DNA of 64,000 nucleotides from Phialocephala subalpina (lineage: Eukaryota > Ascomycota > Leotiomycetes > Helotiales > Mollisiaceae): positions 504,800 through 568,799 of the forward strand of contig FJOG01000002.1 in assembly GCA_900073065.1 (NCBI GenBank), in the 5' to 3' direction. A program made the position numbers and the translations under genes. Below, piece after piece: positions 34,051-44,960 of the stretch (position 1 is its first letter; the number at the start of each line of letters is the position of its first letter). The notes beneath the pieces are model-generated. The model was not told where the DNA came from and ran no database searches. It saw only the letters and a program-made list of their open reading frames with translations.

Positions 34051-36319
34051 ATGCAGCCCTCGCCCATGCAGACGTGGCAGGAGAAGGCTCGAATCAAGGT
34101 TGCAGAAACCAATTCGAAGATTCCTGAAAAATGGAGACTCGGGAAGGATGATCTTGTAGCTGCCAAGAAGCAACGACAGCTCGCCGGCCCATTCATTGAA
34201 AGTTTTCTTGATGGCGAAACGCTTGAGATTACCAGCCATAACAGTGTGCCACTACTCTCCAAAATCACATCAGGCCATTACACCGCTCTCCAGGTCACTA
34301 TAGCATTTTGCAAAAGAGTAGCGATTGCAAACCAGATTGTGAGTTTCACAAATGCCTTGAATTATGTTTCCAATCTCCCTTCGAGACGAGTGCTAATCGA
34401 ATGATGGGCAGAACAATTGTCTCCACGAGATCATCTTTGATCAAGCTATTGAGCGAGCCAAAGAATTGGATGAATACTTCAAGAAACATGCTTCAACCCT
34501 AGGCCCTCTCCATGGACTTCCAATCAGCCTCAAAGACCAGTTTCATATCAACGGTGTGGATACTACCATGGGTTATGTTGGCTAGATTGATACGTATGAG
34601 GGCGATCCGGATCCAAAGAAGGTGCACAAAGTCGAAAGTCAAATTGTGACAGATATTGTCTCCTTAGGAGCTGTCGTGTACTGCAAGGTGGGATTTCTCA
34701 AGCAATAGGCGTCGCTTTTGTACTAACTTCAACAGACCAGCCTCCCACAGACTCTTCTGGTATGTTCCCAATAGCTCAAACGGAGTTCTTTCAGATCTTA
34801 CCTATTCTCTAACTTTGGTTTGCTCGTGCAGCTTGGCGAGACTGTCAACAACCTCATCGGTCGAAGTTTGAATCCGGTCAACCAACTGCTGTCTTGCGGA
34901 GGTTCTTCAGGAGGTGATCTCTTGCACTCTTGTCCTTCGAAGGCCTCTAACTAGCAATGTGCAGGTGAAGGTGCACTGAATGCCCTTAGAGGCAGTTCAT
35001 TGGGAACAGGCATTGGTAAGTTCATAGTCCACAAATCTCCTTCTATCATGCATCTGAACCTTTTCTCAGGTAGCTCCGTTCGCCTCCCGGCAGCTTATTG
35101 TGGAATATACTCCATCAAACCTACCCACAACCGATTTTCGTACCGAGATGCAGCCAACACAGTGCGTTCATCAAAACCTCCAGTTCCACTTCGGTGTTTT
35201 CTGATAACTTGTAGAACCCTGGACAAAACACATATGCTTCATCAGTCGGCTTCCTGTCGAGCTCTGTCGATGCATTGCATCTAGTAATGGAGTCAATACT
35301 GTCCACGGAGCCATGGCTTCGAGACCCAGAAGTTGTCACTATCCCCTAGCGCCAGTCTCTAGCTGATTCAACACTCAGCAGAGCATCTACGGATGGCTAT
35401 AGCAACAGCAACCTACAATTGAAGCTTGGGGTATTTTGGACTGATGGTATTGTGGGCCCTCATCCTCCTATCACGAGAGGGCTTCAATTGGTGGTGGACA
35501 CTCTAAGAGGGGTTGGTCATAAGGTGAATCCCCTCGTACCTATCCTTGCCTCTTGGTCTTGCTGGCGTGCAACAATAACAGGTCGTCAACTGGAATCCAC
35601 CTTCACAGGCCACTGCAAGGAGAATTCACGTTCGCATTCTTCTCCTAGTCAACATCTGCTTCGCTGACCGATGCCACAGCTTGCATTCTTGACAGCTGAT
35701 GGTGGACACGACGTTCACAAACAACTTAACCTCTCAGGCGAGCCTCTTATCCCAAAGAACTTCCAACTTCGAGAGCCCATGCCTTTGCTTCAATATCAAG
35801 ACTTGACTCTGGAAGGTAGAGATTACTGTGCAGCGTACTCAGACTACTGGAATGCAACTGCGGATGACGAGGACGGCCAGATCGTCGATGCTGTCATCAT
35901 GCCGGTGGCTCCTCATGCTGGAGTTATGCCGGGGAAGTTTTACCATGTTGGTTCGTTGCGCTCTCTCCCTCTCTATGGACGCTTGATTGATGAGTTCCAG
36001 TGTACACGGAAGCTATCAATTTGTTGGACTACAGTGCCGCTGTGATACCTGTCACGAAAGCAGATAAGAATGTGGACACGTTTAATAGCGAGTACGAACC
36101 GCTCAATGAAGTAGATCGGAAGAATTGGGAGGCATGTAAGTCTTCTCCACAAAATCTAGTCTTGGGTGAATGGATGTTGATTTGTTCGCAGATTATCCTG
36201 AAGTCTACCACGGAGCGCCTGTCGGCGTGCAGCTTGTGAGTAGGAAGTACGAGGAGGAAAAGGTTTGGGTCATTGCGAAAATAGTGTCTGCGGCATTAAA
36301 GGCTGCCGGGGTCCACTAG
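34051..36319 (+). pseudogene. amidase-signature family protein (acetamidase-like), two premature TAG codons
   Basis: Eleven exons can be traced: 34051-34338, 34412-34687, 34736-34759, 34832-34913, 34965-35015, 35070-35161, 35215-35523, 35582-35629, 35680-35950, 36001-36135 and 36192-36319, about 567 codons. Family motifs are GPLHGLPISLKDQFHI (with the catalytic Lys), the Gly/Ser-rich CGGSSGGEGAL and GIYSIKPT. The C-terminus is PVGVQLVSRKYEEEKV. Amidases of this family hydrolyse small amides. Two in-frame TAG codons, at 34583-34585 (MGYVG-stop-IDTYEG) and 35347-35349 (VVTIP-stop-RQ), both sit where Trp is expected. The signature Ser context usually read GTDIGGS is GTGIGSS here, another change at a catalytic segment. 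Introns and frame are otherwise kept, so it is a young pseudogene. Confidence 0.85.
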
Positions 36320-38673
36320 TCATCTACTTCTAGAACCGATGGAGTTGTCTCAATTGCAGAAGAGCTCCAAATTGATAATGAACTGCGTGGATACTATGAA
36401 ATCCAAAGGGATTATCACAGTTTTCCATCCATGAATCGGTTCAACAGAAAACCTCTCCTTGCACCAACATAGCTAACAGTTTTTATCACTAGGAAGCTCC
36501 AGGTTCAGTTGCATTTGGCCTCCAAACTTGCAGCTCGTCTGCCAACATTGTCTCATTTCCGACAACACAGAAAATTTCGAGTGGGTTGAACAGTTTCAGC
36601 CAATCACAAAGTCTGAACACAGCAGTCGGCAAGTGCTGCCCACAAGGAATTTTAACACCCTTGAGTCACTTCGAGGTCGAACTCAAGAATCGATTCGCCA
36701 GCTTTTCGGCCTCCAAATCACGTGAGCTCAACAGAGAGACGAACTCTGTGAGAGCGAGGAAGGCGTGGAGCTTTGGGGCTCGAGATTTTCGTGTTCTGTT
36801 CACATCAATAGTTCCATATATGAAGTTATGGCGCCGAGGCATCGCTACCCACTTAGAGGTCTAGTGTGATAAGATGCAAGTTCTCCGATCAAATGTCTAC
36901 AAGCATGTCCTCAGTTCACTCCACTTCTCATATAAACCTATGGAGGCTTCGGAGACCACTTGCATCATCTAAGTCAGGAAGTATATCCTCAGTGCCCCAA
37001 CCCTCCTATTTGACACCTACCAATCAGCTTCTGGGAATCCTTGTTCTCTGCACACATCATCTCTCATATTTCGAACGACATGAGACTCAACATGTCCTGT
37101 AGGGAGCCCTCTGGCTCCTAATCACATGCTACCCAATCATAAGCGTGGATTTCGCCAGTTTGGCTCTGCCCTTTTCTGGATTTTGAACTCTGAGTGACCA
37201 ATCAGGGCGGAGCAAAAAGCTTAAAAGTTTAGCGACCATTCGAAAGTTCGAGGTACGAAAGGGGGTTGTCAAAATTAATGCAACATGACAAGGGTATGCT
37301 ATCCCCTGTGTTATATACCAATTCTGGCTTAAAATCCACTAAATTAATACTTAAATGTAGCTTAAGTCTAGTACTTTAATGCTATCTATTTGTTCTCTGA
37401 GAATATGTAATTTTGTTGTGGTTTACAAGGGATAGTATACCCTTGTCGTGTTGCATTAATTTTGACAACCCCCTTTCGTACTTTTGGCCTCCAAACTTTC
37501 ACGTGAAAGCATGAGCATAGAGGGAATCGATTAAAATGGCGACAGGCCACAAGGCATCAACACACACAACTCAGCCCCTGCAGCCATGAGTTTTCAGGCA
37601 CTCCCGCCATTTTAAGGAAGCAACATACCCTTCTTGCAGCACCTAATTGAACCTTTTGCGACAACCAACCACGCAATAGACTCAATTGTTTTATAGACTG
37701 AAGGAGTTTGGGCATTGGGCAAGACAACCAATTCACGAGATTCTCCGTCAACTTATCGGTTTGTCCAAATCTTCCTACTTGGCATCGTCAACACTCTAGT
37801 TTTTAACACCATGAGGCTCATTTTAACTTCAATGCAGCCTTACCGGAACTCCAATTTTTGTGGGTCTATCTGACCCTGTCTTCCTGCTTCAAGTCAAAAG
37901 CTGCCGGCGGAGCCCACCAATCACGAGGTCTGTACTTGGCCGTTGGTCTGCACTGCCTCTGTCGAATTCAGACACCTTTGAGGCTCAAGAGCAAAACCCA
38001 CGGAATCTTTCCGCCTCCAAATTTTGTGGGCACAGCACATGTCTCGTACTTTTTCGACCAAATCCGTTCCACCAATCATCAAGTCCAAACTTGACAGTTG
38101 GTCTGCACTCCCTTTGCAGAATTCGGACACCAATGAGGCTCAACAAGACCTACTCGGTGAAAATCTTGGCCTCCAAATCTCGAAATTAGCCAATGGGTCG
38201 TTGCCTCGTGTACAGGCAGGCGTGGGCTAGACGAGCAAGCAGCTTCGAATCTTGAGCCTATCAGAAACGACGAAATGCTGAGATGAGTGTTGTGCCTGTG
38301 GCGGGATTTTTGACACCTCTGCAAATGGTTCAAAAAGCCTGGCCTCCAAATCCATGCAGTAGCGCTGGGCACAAGGCAGATTCTGCGAGTTTGCCTCAAA
38401 ACACCCACGTATTGTCAAAGAAACACGACCAATCAGAAGTCTTAAAAGTCGTCATGCAGCACCACCCAGTTGAGGATTTTGAAGACTCTCTTTGCTTGCT
38501 TCATTGTGTAGCCTACTAATTTACCTTGATTCTCACTTTGTCTACTTTGTAGACGCCCCGGACACTCTTGACTTTGGGCTGGAGTATAGCCTAAACGAAT
38601 GCTTTGATACTGCCAATCTATCTTAATGGTTCCTCTAACGACTCTAATCTACTTTGATCGTTCCTTTTAGGAT
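36320..38673. repeat. degenerate GGCCTCCAAA-containing repeat region
   Basis: No gene is supported. The motif GGCCTCCAAA (or CGCCTCCAAA) recurs at 36518, 36708, 37486, 38012, 38168 and 38341, all on the plus strand. It is usually preceded 100-150 bp upstream by (A)CCAATCA, and in between by a phrase like GTCTGCACTGCC...GAATTC.GACACC...GAGGCTCAA. The two clearest units start at 37916 and 38071, about 155 bp apart. A related copy occurs at 56076. The units are diverged, so the block is an old repeat array or several insertions of one short element. Confidence 0.7.
37257..37478. mobile_element. MITE with about 50-bp terminal inverted repeats and TA target duplication
   Basis: 222-bp element. 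The left end (CGAAAGGGGGTTGTCAAAAT...) and the reverse complement of the right end match over about 50 bp with three differences, all transitions. TA dinucleotides flank both sides (37255-37256 and 37479-37480), as expected for Tc1/mariner-type insertion. There is no coding capacity. It lies inside one unit of the GGCCTCCAAA repeats, 8 bp before the motif. Confidence 0.85.
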
Positions 38674-40188
38674 CTAAGCAAGCTGCCATCCCTCAGCTAC
38701 CAAATCGTCTAAATGGGCAGTAAAGCAATTCAATCCATCGGAGAGATGAAAAAAACCGCCCACTCCACCAGTCTCGCATTGAACAATTGGTGCCCCACGC
38801 ATCCCTTCGCATATAGTATTATTAACTGCCCCAAACATTGCATCAACCGAATATGCCTGCCATTCTCTAAACTCAATTTCGGGATGTCCAGCCGGTCGTT
38901 TAGGCTTCAAGAAACGCCTTCCATATGTTAAAAGACTAACAAGACCCGAGCTCATTCCATCCACCTCAGACCAAGACCCTTGTTTGATCTCAGAGCCTTC
39001 TAAAATCACCCGAGGGGTCTCAGCTTGAAAGTAGCAAGTATTTGTAAACTTTTCAGAGGCAGTAGGCGTAAGTTCAACCAGAGCTATATCAAGCTCTGGT
39101 CTAGCATCGATAATATCGCCGATCTTGTCCTCGTCTGCAAATGGATGATATACTTCCTGAGAAATTAAGAACCTATGGTAAGAAACAGTAAGCACCTCTT
39201 GTCCATCAAATCGCCGAAGTTTGACCCCTGCAGATGTTGCAGCGTTCATACCCTCGACATGTGAACCTGGTATACCAAAGCCGCACTCTAGTCTGCATCC
39301 TGGGCTCAGGTGCGATGATTGCCGGAGATAGTTTTGACCATCTTGTGGCATTGGCCCAAGATTCATCGGGGGGTGCTGCGCAGGATCGACGCGGCGCGCA
39401 CGTGTCATATTCTTCATTGACTTGTAAAACCGAGCTTCGCCATGATGGTAGAGTGTTGTGCGTCCTGCCACGGTGCCTGGAAGTGATTTGGGCTCATAAT
39501 TACGACCATCGCCATGTTCGAGCTCAACAATTATCCAATGCGGCATATAAATGATTTCGCGCACATTTGCCATAGGCTGTAATGCCGTAAGGAGGGCGGT
39601 ATTCTGCTCTTTGGTAGGAAAGGTCATAATTGGCCACTGAAGAGCAGGGCATGGGTCTGGAACTCGAGGATTAGGATAAGGACACTGTGGGATGGGTTCC
39701 CAGTGCTCTTCTCCGATACTGATAAACATGACTGGCATACATCCAACTGTGAGAGGTACGGGCTGTGGTGGGTTGGCTGTCTCGATCCACAGGTACCACC
39801 CCGACGATCCAACCTGACCATCTCCAAAGTTATCGCGAAGCCACCCCAACTCATTGCCCTTTGGCATACGATATTCTCGGTTCTTCTCATCCCATAGGTT
39901 GAAGGGGGCTTTGTCGTTTATATGCCTTGCGCCCCAGTCCCCAGCATTCTCCCACCTCTTTGGTTCAGGGTGTGCATGAGAGAGTGTGAGAGTCGCATGT
40001 AGCTCTGATGGTCGAGATCGGAGCGGACTCGTTGGAGCGTTAGTGTAAATATCAATGTACGGCGAATTGGCTTGAATGCGCTGTACCTGCGGTGACAGGC
40101 GGACCAGACTCATCGTGCAGTTGTGTGAGAGTTCAAGGCAAAAGATTACAGAGGTACAGCGTAGCACATATAGGGTAGGGTTTGTCAC
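38674..40188 (-). CDS. trypsin-like peptidase-fold protein, probable non-catalytic
   Basis: Single-exon frame of up to 504 aa; an internal ATG (MSLVRLSPQVQRIQ) may be the true start. The C-terminal half looks like a chymotrypsin-fold peptidase: AGVKLRRFDGQEVLTVSYHRF carries the His position, and ELDIALVELTP the Asp position. TICEGMRGAPIVQ corresponds to the usual GDSGAP segment, but Ser is replaced by Arg or nearby residues, so catalysis is doubtful. The N-terminal half (WENAGDWGARHIN, GWYLWIETANPP) is unrecognised. The end resembles a recurrent fungal tail (GVGGFFHLSDG...LVAEGW). The gene is undamaged. Such peptidase folds occur as modules in fungal NLR proteins, which fits the context; the role is inferred. 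Confidence 0.55.
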   Translation of the reverse strand: MTNPTLYVLRCTSVIFCLELSHNCTMSLVRLSPQVQRIQANSPYIDIYTNAPTSPLRSRPSELHATLTLSHAHPEPKRWENAGDWGARHINDKAPFNLWDEKNREYRMPKGNELGWLRDNFGDGQVGSSGWYLWIETANPPQPVPLTVGCMPVMFISIGEEHWEPIPQCPYPNPRVPDPCPALQWPIMTFPTKEQNTALLTALQPMANVREIIYMPHWIIVELEHGDGRNYEPKSLPGTVAGRTTLYHHGEARFYKSMKNMTRARRVDPAQHPPMNLGPMPQDGQNYLRQSSHLSPGCRLECGFGIPGSHVEGMNAATSAGVKLRRFDGQEVLTVSYHRFLISQEVYHPFADEDKIGDIIDARPELDIALVELTPTASEKFTNTCYFQAETPRVILEGSEIKQGSWSEVDGMSSGLVSLLTYGRRFLKPKRPAGHPEIEFREWQAYSVDAMFGAVNNTICEGMRGAPIVQCETGGVGGFFHLSDGLNCFTAHLDDLVAEGWQLA

Positions 40189-40381
40189 CGAGTGCTAGGG
40201 CAGCACTACTTAAGCACCCGCACTAGTGATACCGCCCACAGTAGAAGACCTCACCCCATTATTATTATTATATTTTTATTTATTTAATATAATGTTAGAG
40301 AATACTAGTGGAAAAAGATTTTAGTAAATTTAAGAATTTGCCGAGAGTGACTTGTCGACTTCGCTCGCCGGGGTCTATCGA

Positions 40382-40466
40382 GTCTGCTTATATCTCGATC
40401 GATATCGAACGAAGTGCCACAGAAACTTGAGGTTTGGGCCTCTGTTTTCTGAGGGGTTTCGTTTTT
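40382..40466. repeat. dispersed hairpin repeat, copy A
   Basis: The core begins GTCTGCTTATAT and ends GAGGGGTTTCGTTTTT. It matches copies at 44053-44192 and 53631-53770. A partial inverted repeat is present but more degenerate than in copy C. Confidence 0.8.
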
Positions 40467-40762
40467 GTAGTGAGACCCCTCTATAGCCTCAGCCACCAAC
40501 ATTTGTCAGCAGCCACAATCCCTCAGGGACCCAATACGTTGACACCATGGTGTGGTGAAGGACTCAGACCTTAACAATTGAGATGGGGTAATAAAATAGG
40601 GGGGTTTTTTGTGGGAATTTTAATAGGGAGGGGCTTTGTCTTTTTTGGGGGGGGTTTGGTTCCATTACTTTGCGCAGTTGCCTAAGGCATCTATATATGT
40701 AGAGGCGTCTAATTTACATTTCAGGCATCATGGTGGAGGGGCTTTGTCACGGGATTCGGCTA

Positions 40763-42092
40763 TACTGTGGTCTGAGGATAAATAAGTGTACCCCCTGAGG
40801 GTTGGGGTGGTTCTAGTAGCTTCTGTGCGACCGGGGTCCACCACTAATAAGTTTAATGCTTCTCCTATGCTGCTTTAGATTACTTCTCACTTACTTTCTT
40901 AGTAAAAACACTTCTATTAATATGATTGAAGCATTAGAGTACTAAGTCCTTACTCCCAAAACACTAAATCAAATCCTCTCTCGCGACGACCGATTACGCA
41001 TTTAAGTTCTATTCTTTGAGGCAGGATAGACTAAAGACGAGATAGCTCTTTAATACTTTTGCTTTTTTATGAGGTAAATCAAGTACGCTTTAGTATATAG
41101 ACTCACACCTCAAAAGAAACGCTATAGAAGATATCTTTTCCTTGGTCCTTAAGAAAGGAAGCAGTTGATAGACTAAGTATGTGCAAATAAGAAGAATAGG
41201 AGGACATCGTGGAAGCAGATCCCTGGGATTTTTGGCTGGGATTGCAAAGTTTATGCTATTGAAATAGTATTTAGAATAGAAGGATTTAGACGGTATATTG
41301 CTCTTAAGAAACTTAAGCTGATAGCTGAGCACGCTAGAATCAGACTGCAGTGGGCATAAGAGCATTTAAGTTGGATAGAAGAGTAGTAGTTTCAAGTGTT
41401 TTAGACGGATAAAATATGGGTTAAGCCGGGCAAACACAAAAAGGTGAAAGTTATAAGGAGAATAGGAGAGGCTTTGCATCTTGATTATATAGAGCTTAAA
41501 GTACAAAGGAAGATTGGATGGATGTTTTGGGGAGGAATCTCAGGGCTATAAGGGAAAGGGCCGGGCTTGTTTTGGGAGAAGAGATAGGGCATAATCAAGT
41601 CAGAGAGCTATTATGAGCATATTGTGCCTCTAATGGAAGAGTATGTGCTTCCTAGAGGGCTTGTTGTTATGCAAGATAATGCTAGGGAGCACGCAGCTAA
41701 AGATACTTTAGTATTGATAGGAAGAAAAGGCATTATACTTATCTTTTGGCTTGTATTATCACTAGATCTTAATCCTATTGAAACTCTATAGGATAGAGTA
41801 AAGGATATTATTGAACAAAAAGACCCTGAGATCTATAGATTTTATCTTAGGCTTAGAGTAGCTATAATGGAAGCCTAGAACTTAATTACAGATGAGGAAG
41901 TTAGAGATTTAATAAGGATAATGCATAATAGATGTCAAGCTGTGATAGACGCTGGAGGATGGCATACAAAATACTAGCTGTATAGTAGAAAAATCGATGT
42001 TTGACTTTAAGCTTGTGCATAGGGCGGCACCAGAGTGGGGTGTGCGGCGCATACCCTCAGGGGGTACACTTATTTATCCTCAGACCACAGTA
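40763..42092 (+). mobile_element. Tc1/mariner transposon with decayed transposase
   Basis: 1.33-kb element with matching terminal inverted repeats. The left end from 40763 (TACTGTGGTCTGAGGATAAA...) equals the reverse complement of the right end over about 40 bp without mismatch, and both ends are flanked by TA (40761-40762, 42093-42094). The interior encodes a Tc1-type DDE transposase relic. The intact ends indicate fairly recent insertion followed by rapid point mutation rather than slow decay. Confidence 0.93.
40960..41977 (+). pseudogene. Tc1-type DDE transposase pseudogene
   Basis: The translation shows an N-terminal helix-turn-helix-like region, an FQVF-stop-TDKIW segment (first Asp), IGWMFWGGISG, VVMQDNAREHAAKD (second Asp) and LSLDLNPIETL (Glu). 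These motifs define Tc1-type transposases. At least six in-frame stops occur. Most are TAG where Trp is conserved, for example NPIETL-stop-DRVK and MEA-stop-NLITDEE. This is typical of C-to-T mutation of the opposite strand at CpA. It cannot encode a working enzyme. Confidence 0.88.
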
Positions 42093-42276
42093 TAGTACAG
42101 TAAGGTTCCTCCTTATCGATAACAGGCCACACAACCGTCATCATTGGTGTTCTCATTGAAACTTCCGGCGCTACTTACGCCTTACCATTTTGGGAATAGT
42201 GGTGTCTATTACTGCGACGCATGCCATCCCTGCTACTGCACTTTTGTTATTGGAAGCCAATACGAATACACAGTCA

Positions 42277-43898
42277 ATGCGCGCCATCACCATGTCTTCT
42301 AACAACCATCACGAGTACCTTGTGCTGCAAGAGAAGCGCTCCCTCTACGGTATGCGAGGCCTCGAGGCCTACGCCAGCAGTCATCCTTCTGATCCCTCCT
42401 GCCTCTGCAAATGCCCTTCTACCTATACCCCTCACAAGAACATTTTCGCGATCGGAGCCACCGATCTAGAACACAAGTTTGCGGCAATCTTCGAGGACAA
42501 ACTTCATGACAACATTGTCTCGGGCATTCAGGCTACGCTGCCGGATTGCGATTGGGGCCTCAACGTTCTGCGTCTCGGTTTTGATCTTGAGTGTCTCGAG
42601 AACCCGATTACTATTCACATTGTTGTGGCCGATGAAGCCCTTTCCGAGGATGCGGCCTGCAACATTGTCTTGGTCATCCTTGAAGTTATCGCGGCAGCGG
42701 GCCTCGATTCGAGCGAGATGAAATCGTAAAGTCCCTTATCCAGCCGTTTACAGCACAGACTAGTCGCTGACTTGGGCTACAATACAGGATCCACGTTGAC
42801 GTCTGCCGCGCATCCCGGTCAGACATCGACTCGTGCTCCGTCCTTGACAGAAACCCCGAGGTCTACAACTCCACCGCCCGGCTACCATACTCATCAATCG
42901 GCCCAGCACAAATCAATTCCGTGGGCACCCTCTCGGGATACATCCAGCATCGCGATAAGGATGGCCGAACTACAGTTTATGCGCTTACTTGTAGACATGT
43001 TATTGACCCGGATGGTATTTTGGGCAATAAACCTTATGTCGAGGATAGCGGACATCCTAAACAGCAAGTAACATGCCCAGCAACCAGCGACCATAAAACG
43101 ACAATACAAGAAATCAACACCAAGATTACTACATTGCAATGGGCAACTGAATTTCGAAACGATATAAACACTACTCGTGAAATTACTACCCTGGATCAAG
43201 CTCTTAAGAACGCGATGCAATATAATATTGACCTCGGCCATATTTATGCTACTTCGGGTTTGGGCAGATTACTCCCACAATTCCAGGGTCGTAGTGACTG
43301 GGCTGTTATGTCAGTTACCAACCCTGCTATCTCGGCCGGAAACAAGGTATGTAATCTCTACTTAAAGACTTCAACGATTTTTGACATTGGCTAAGATAAG
43401 TAGCATGTTCGTACGCTTGGTTCTTTTGTATCGTTTGATCACCCACCGATTGCTCAAGTCGACAACGATTTTCGATACGCCGCTACGAAGCATTTTAACC
43501 TGGGTCCGTATTTTAAGCCTGTTCGAGACGATGACCTAACTCCTGGCGAGCTTGTCTTTAAACCAAGAAGTCGGACTACGAACAAATGGGTTGGAGGCAC
43601 GTTTAATGCTATTCGGAGTACGCAAAAAACCAAGGGTAGAAGTAGCGCAACAAGGGAATTGTGTCTTATTGCATTAAATCCACAGGGATTTATGTCTGCC
43701 AAAGGAGATTCAGGATCAATTATCGTCGACCGAGACTTCCGGCCCGTAGCTATAATTTGGGGTGGAGATACTCATTACTTCGCTACAGGCCCGAAAGATG
43801 TCACTTATGCGAGTCCGCTCTCTAAAACTTTAAGAGATATCGAGAGTTGCTTGCAATGGGCTGAAGGAAGTGTTTCATTAGCTTTAGATGAATCCTAA
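42277..43898 (+). CDS. trypsin-like serine protease with intact catalytic triad
   Basis: Three exons (42277-42725, 42788-43346, 43404-43898) give 500 aa. Catalytic residues are visible as His220 in YALTCRHVID, Asp320 in GRSDWAVMSV and Ser439 in AKGDSGSIIVDRD. The start is the first ATG in frame; a second at 42292 is possible. The N-terminal 190 residues (YGMRGLEAYASSH, Cys pairs in CLCKCPS, an acidic middle) are not recognised. No signal peptide is apparent, suggesting an intracellular protease. Both introns are canonical GT-AG. Stand-alone trypsin-like proteases occur near fungal NLR genes, and this one lies between two HET-type loci. A cell-death or defence role is inferred only. No damage seen, though TE-derived sequence lies just upstream. 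Confidence 0.82.
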
Positions 43899-44052
43899 AA
43901 CTGAAGTAGCGCTATTTAAAATACAATGAATAGCATTTACTCTCTGAATTTTGAATTAAAGTCGAGTTTATAATAAAAATATAAAAAGGAATAATAGAAG
44001 AAAGAATTTGCGAAACGAGAATTTAAAGAAAGTTAGCGGAGAATGAGCCTTG

Positions 44053-44192
44053 GCGAGCCCAAGGATTTACTGTGCGACTTGCTAGTTTCTTTCGTCGTAG
44101 TCGATCGGGTCTGCACATATTTCGATCGATGCCGAACGGAATACCACAAAAACTTGAGGTTTAGACATCTGTTTTCTGAGGGGTTTCGTTTT
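44053..44192. repeat. dispersed hairpin repeat, copy B
   Basis: 140 bp beginning GCGAGCCCAAGGATTTACTG and ending GAGGGGTTTCGTTTT. It is collinear with copy C (53631-53770) over its whole length and with copy A over the 3' 85 bp. Confidence 0.85.
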
Positions 44193-44759
44193 GCAAATCG
44201 GATCAACATATCGCCTTTTATCCGCCCTCGCGTCGCCTGACCTTGTCTTTCCTAGATTGTAATTCCCTTATATTTAGATCTGAAAGTACTAAACTTGATA
44301 GCCAAAGATGATAATTCTTTCTAGTTGCAGCTCTTTGTCTCGATCTACGTATCTTTGTTTTGAAGCACACGAATTTCACTTTGGCCGGCCTTACCACTGT
44401 AGTCTTAGACGACAAGTGAGCCTACTGAAATTCATTTCCGAATTGTAGTAGTGAAATTCGGACTGCTTTGGCTCGAAGTGTGAATAAGGCATATACGCGA
44501 TCTTGTAGTATGTTGAGGTATCCTACTTTAGGCGCAACCACTTCGAGGTGCATTGTTCTGAACCGATGTAGTCGCAATTGTAGTACTCCGAATCTAAAAA
44601 TTGTTTAGAGGTAAGCTTACTCACCCACACGGTGGTTCATCTGCATTTTGTCTGATTTCGTGCTTGTGGAACTACTGACGCGGCGTCACGTGGGAAGCGC
44701 TACAGTGAGTGAGGGACCGAATTGGGTCCCAAGGCACTGGCGTTGAACACTAGCTTTGA

Positions 44760-44960
44760 GAAGGAGCCAAATTCGGCACCCTGACGTTGGCGCATCCGCT
44801 GGGATGGTGCTTGAGGAATACCAGCGTTGGGGAGGAGCCAAATTCGGTTCCCCAACGCTGGCGCATCCATTTCGTTAGCGCTTGAGGAACGCCGGCGGTG
44901 AAGATGAGGCAAAATTCGGGTTCCTCAACGTTGGCGCATCCGTTTGGCCAGCGCTTAAAC
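44760..44960. repeat. degenerate tandem repeat, about 68-70 bp unit
   Basis: Three adjacent units contain the pattern GAGCCAAATTCGG..CC..AACG(T/C)TGGCGCATCC...AGCGCTTGAGGAA..CC.GCG.TG. They start near 44763, 44831 and 44902. Units differ at scattered positions. No coding meaning is likely. Confidence 0.7.
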
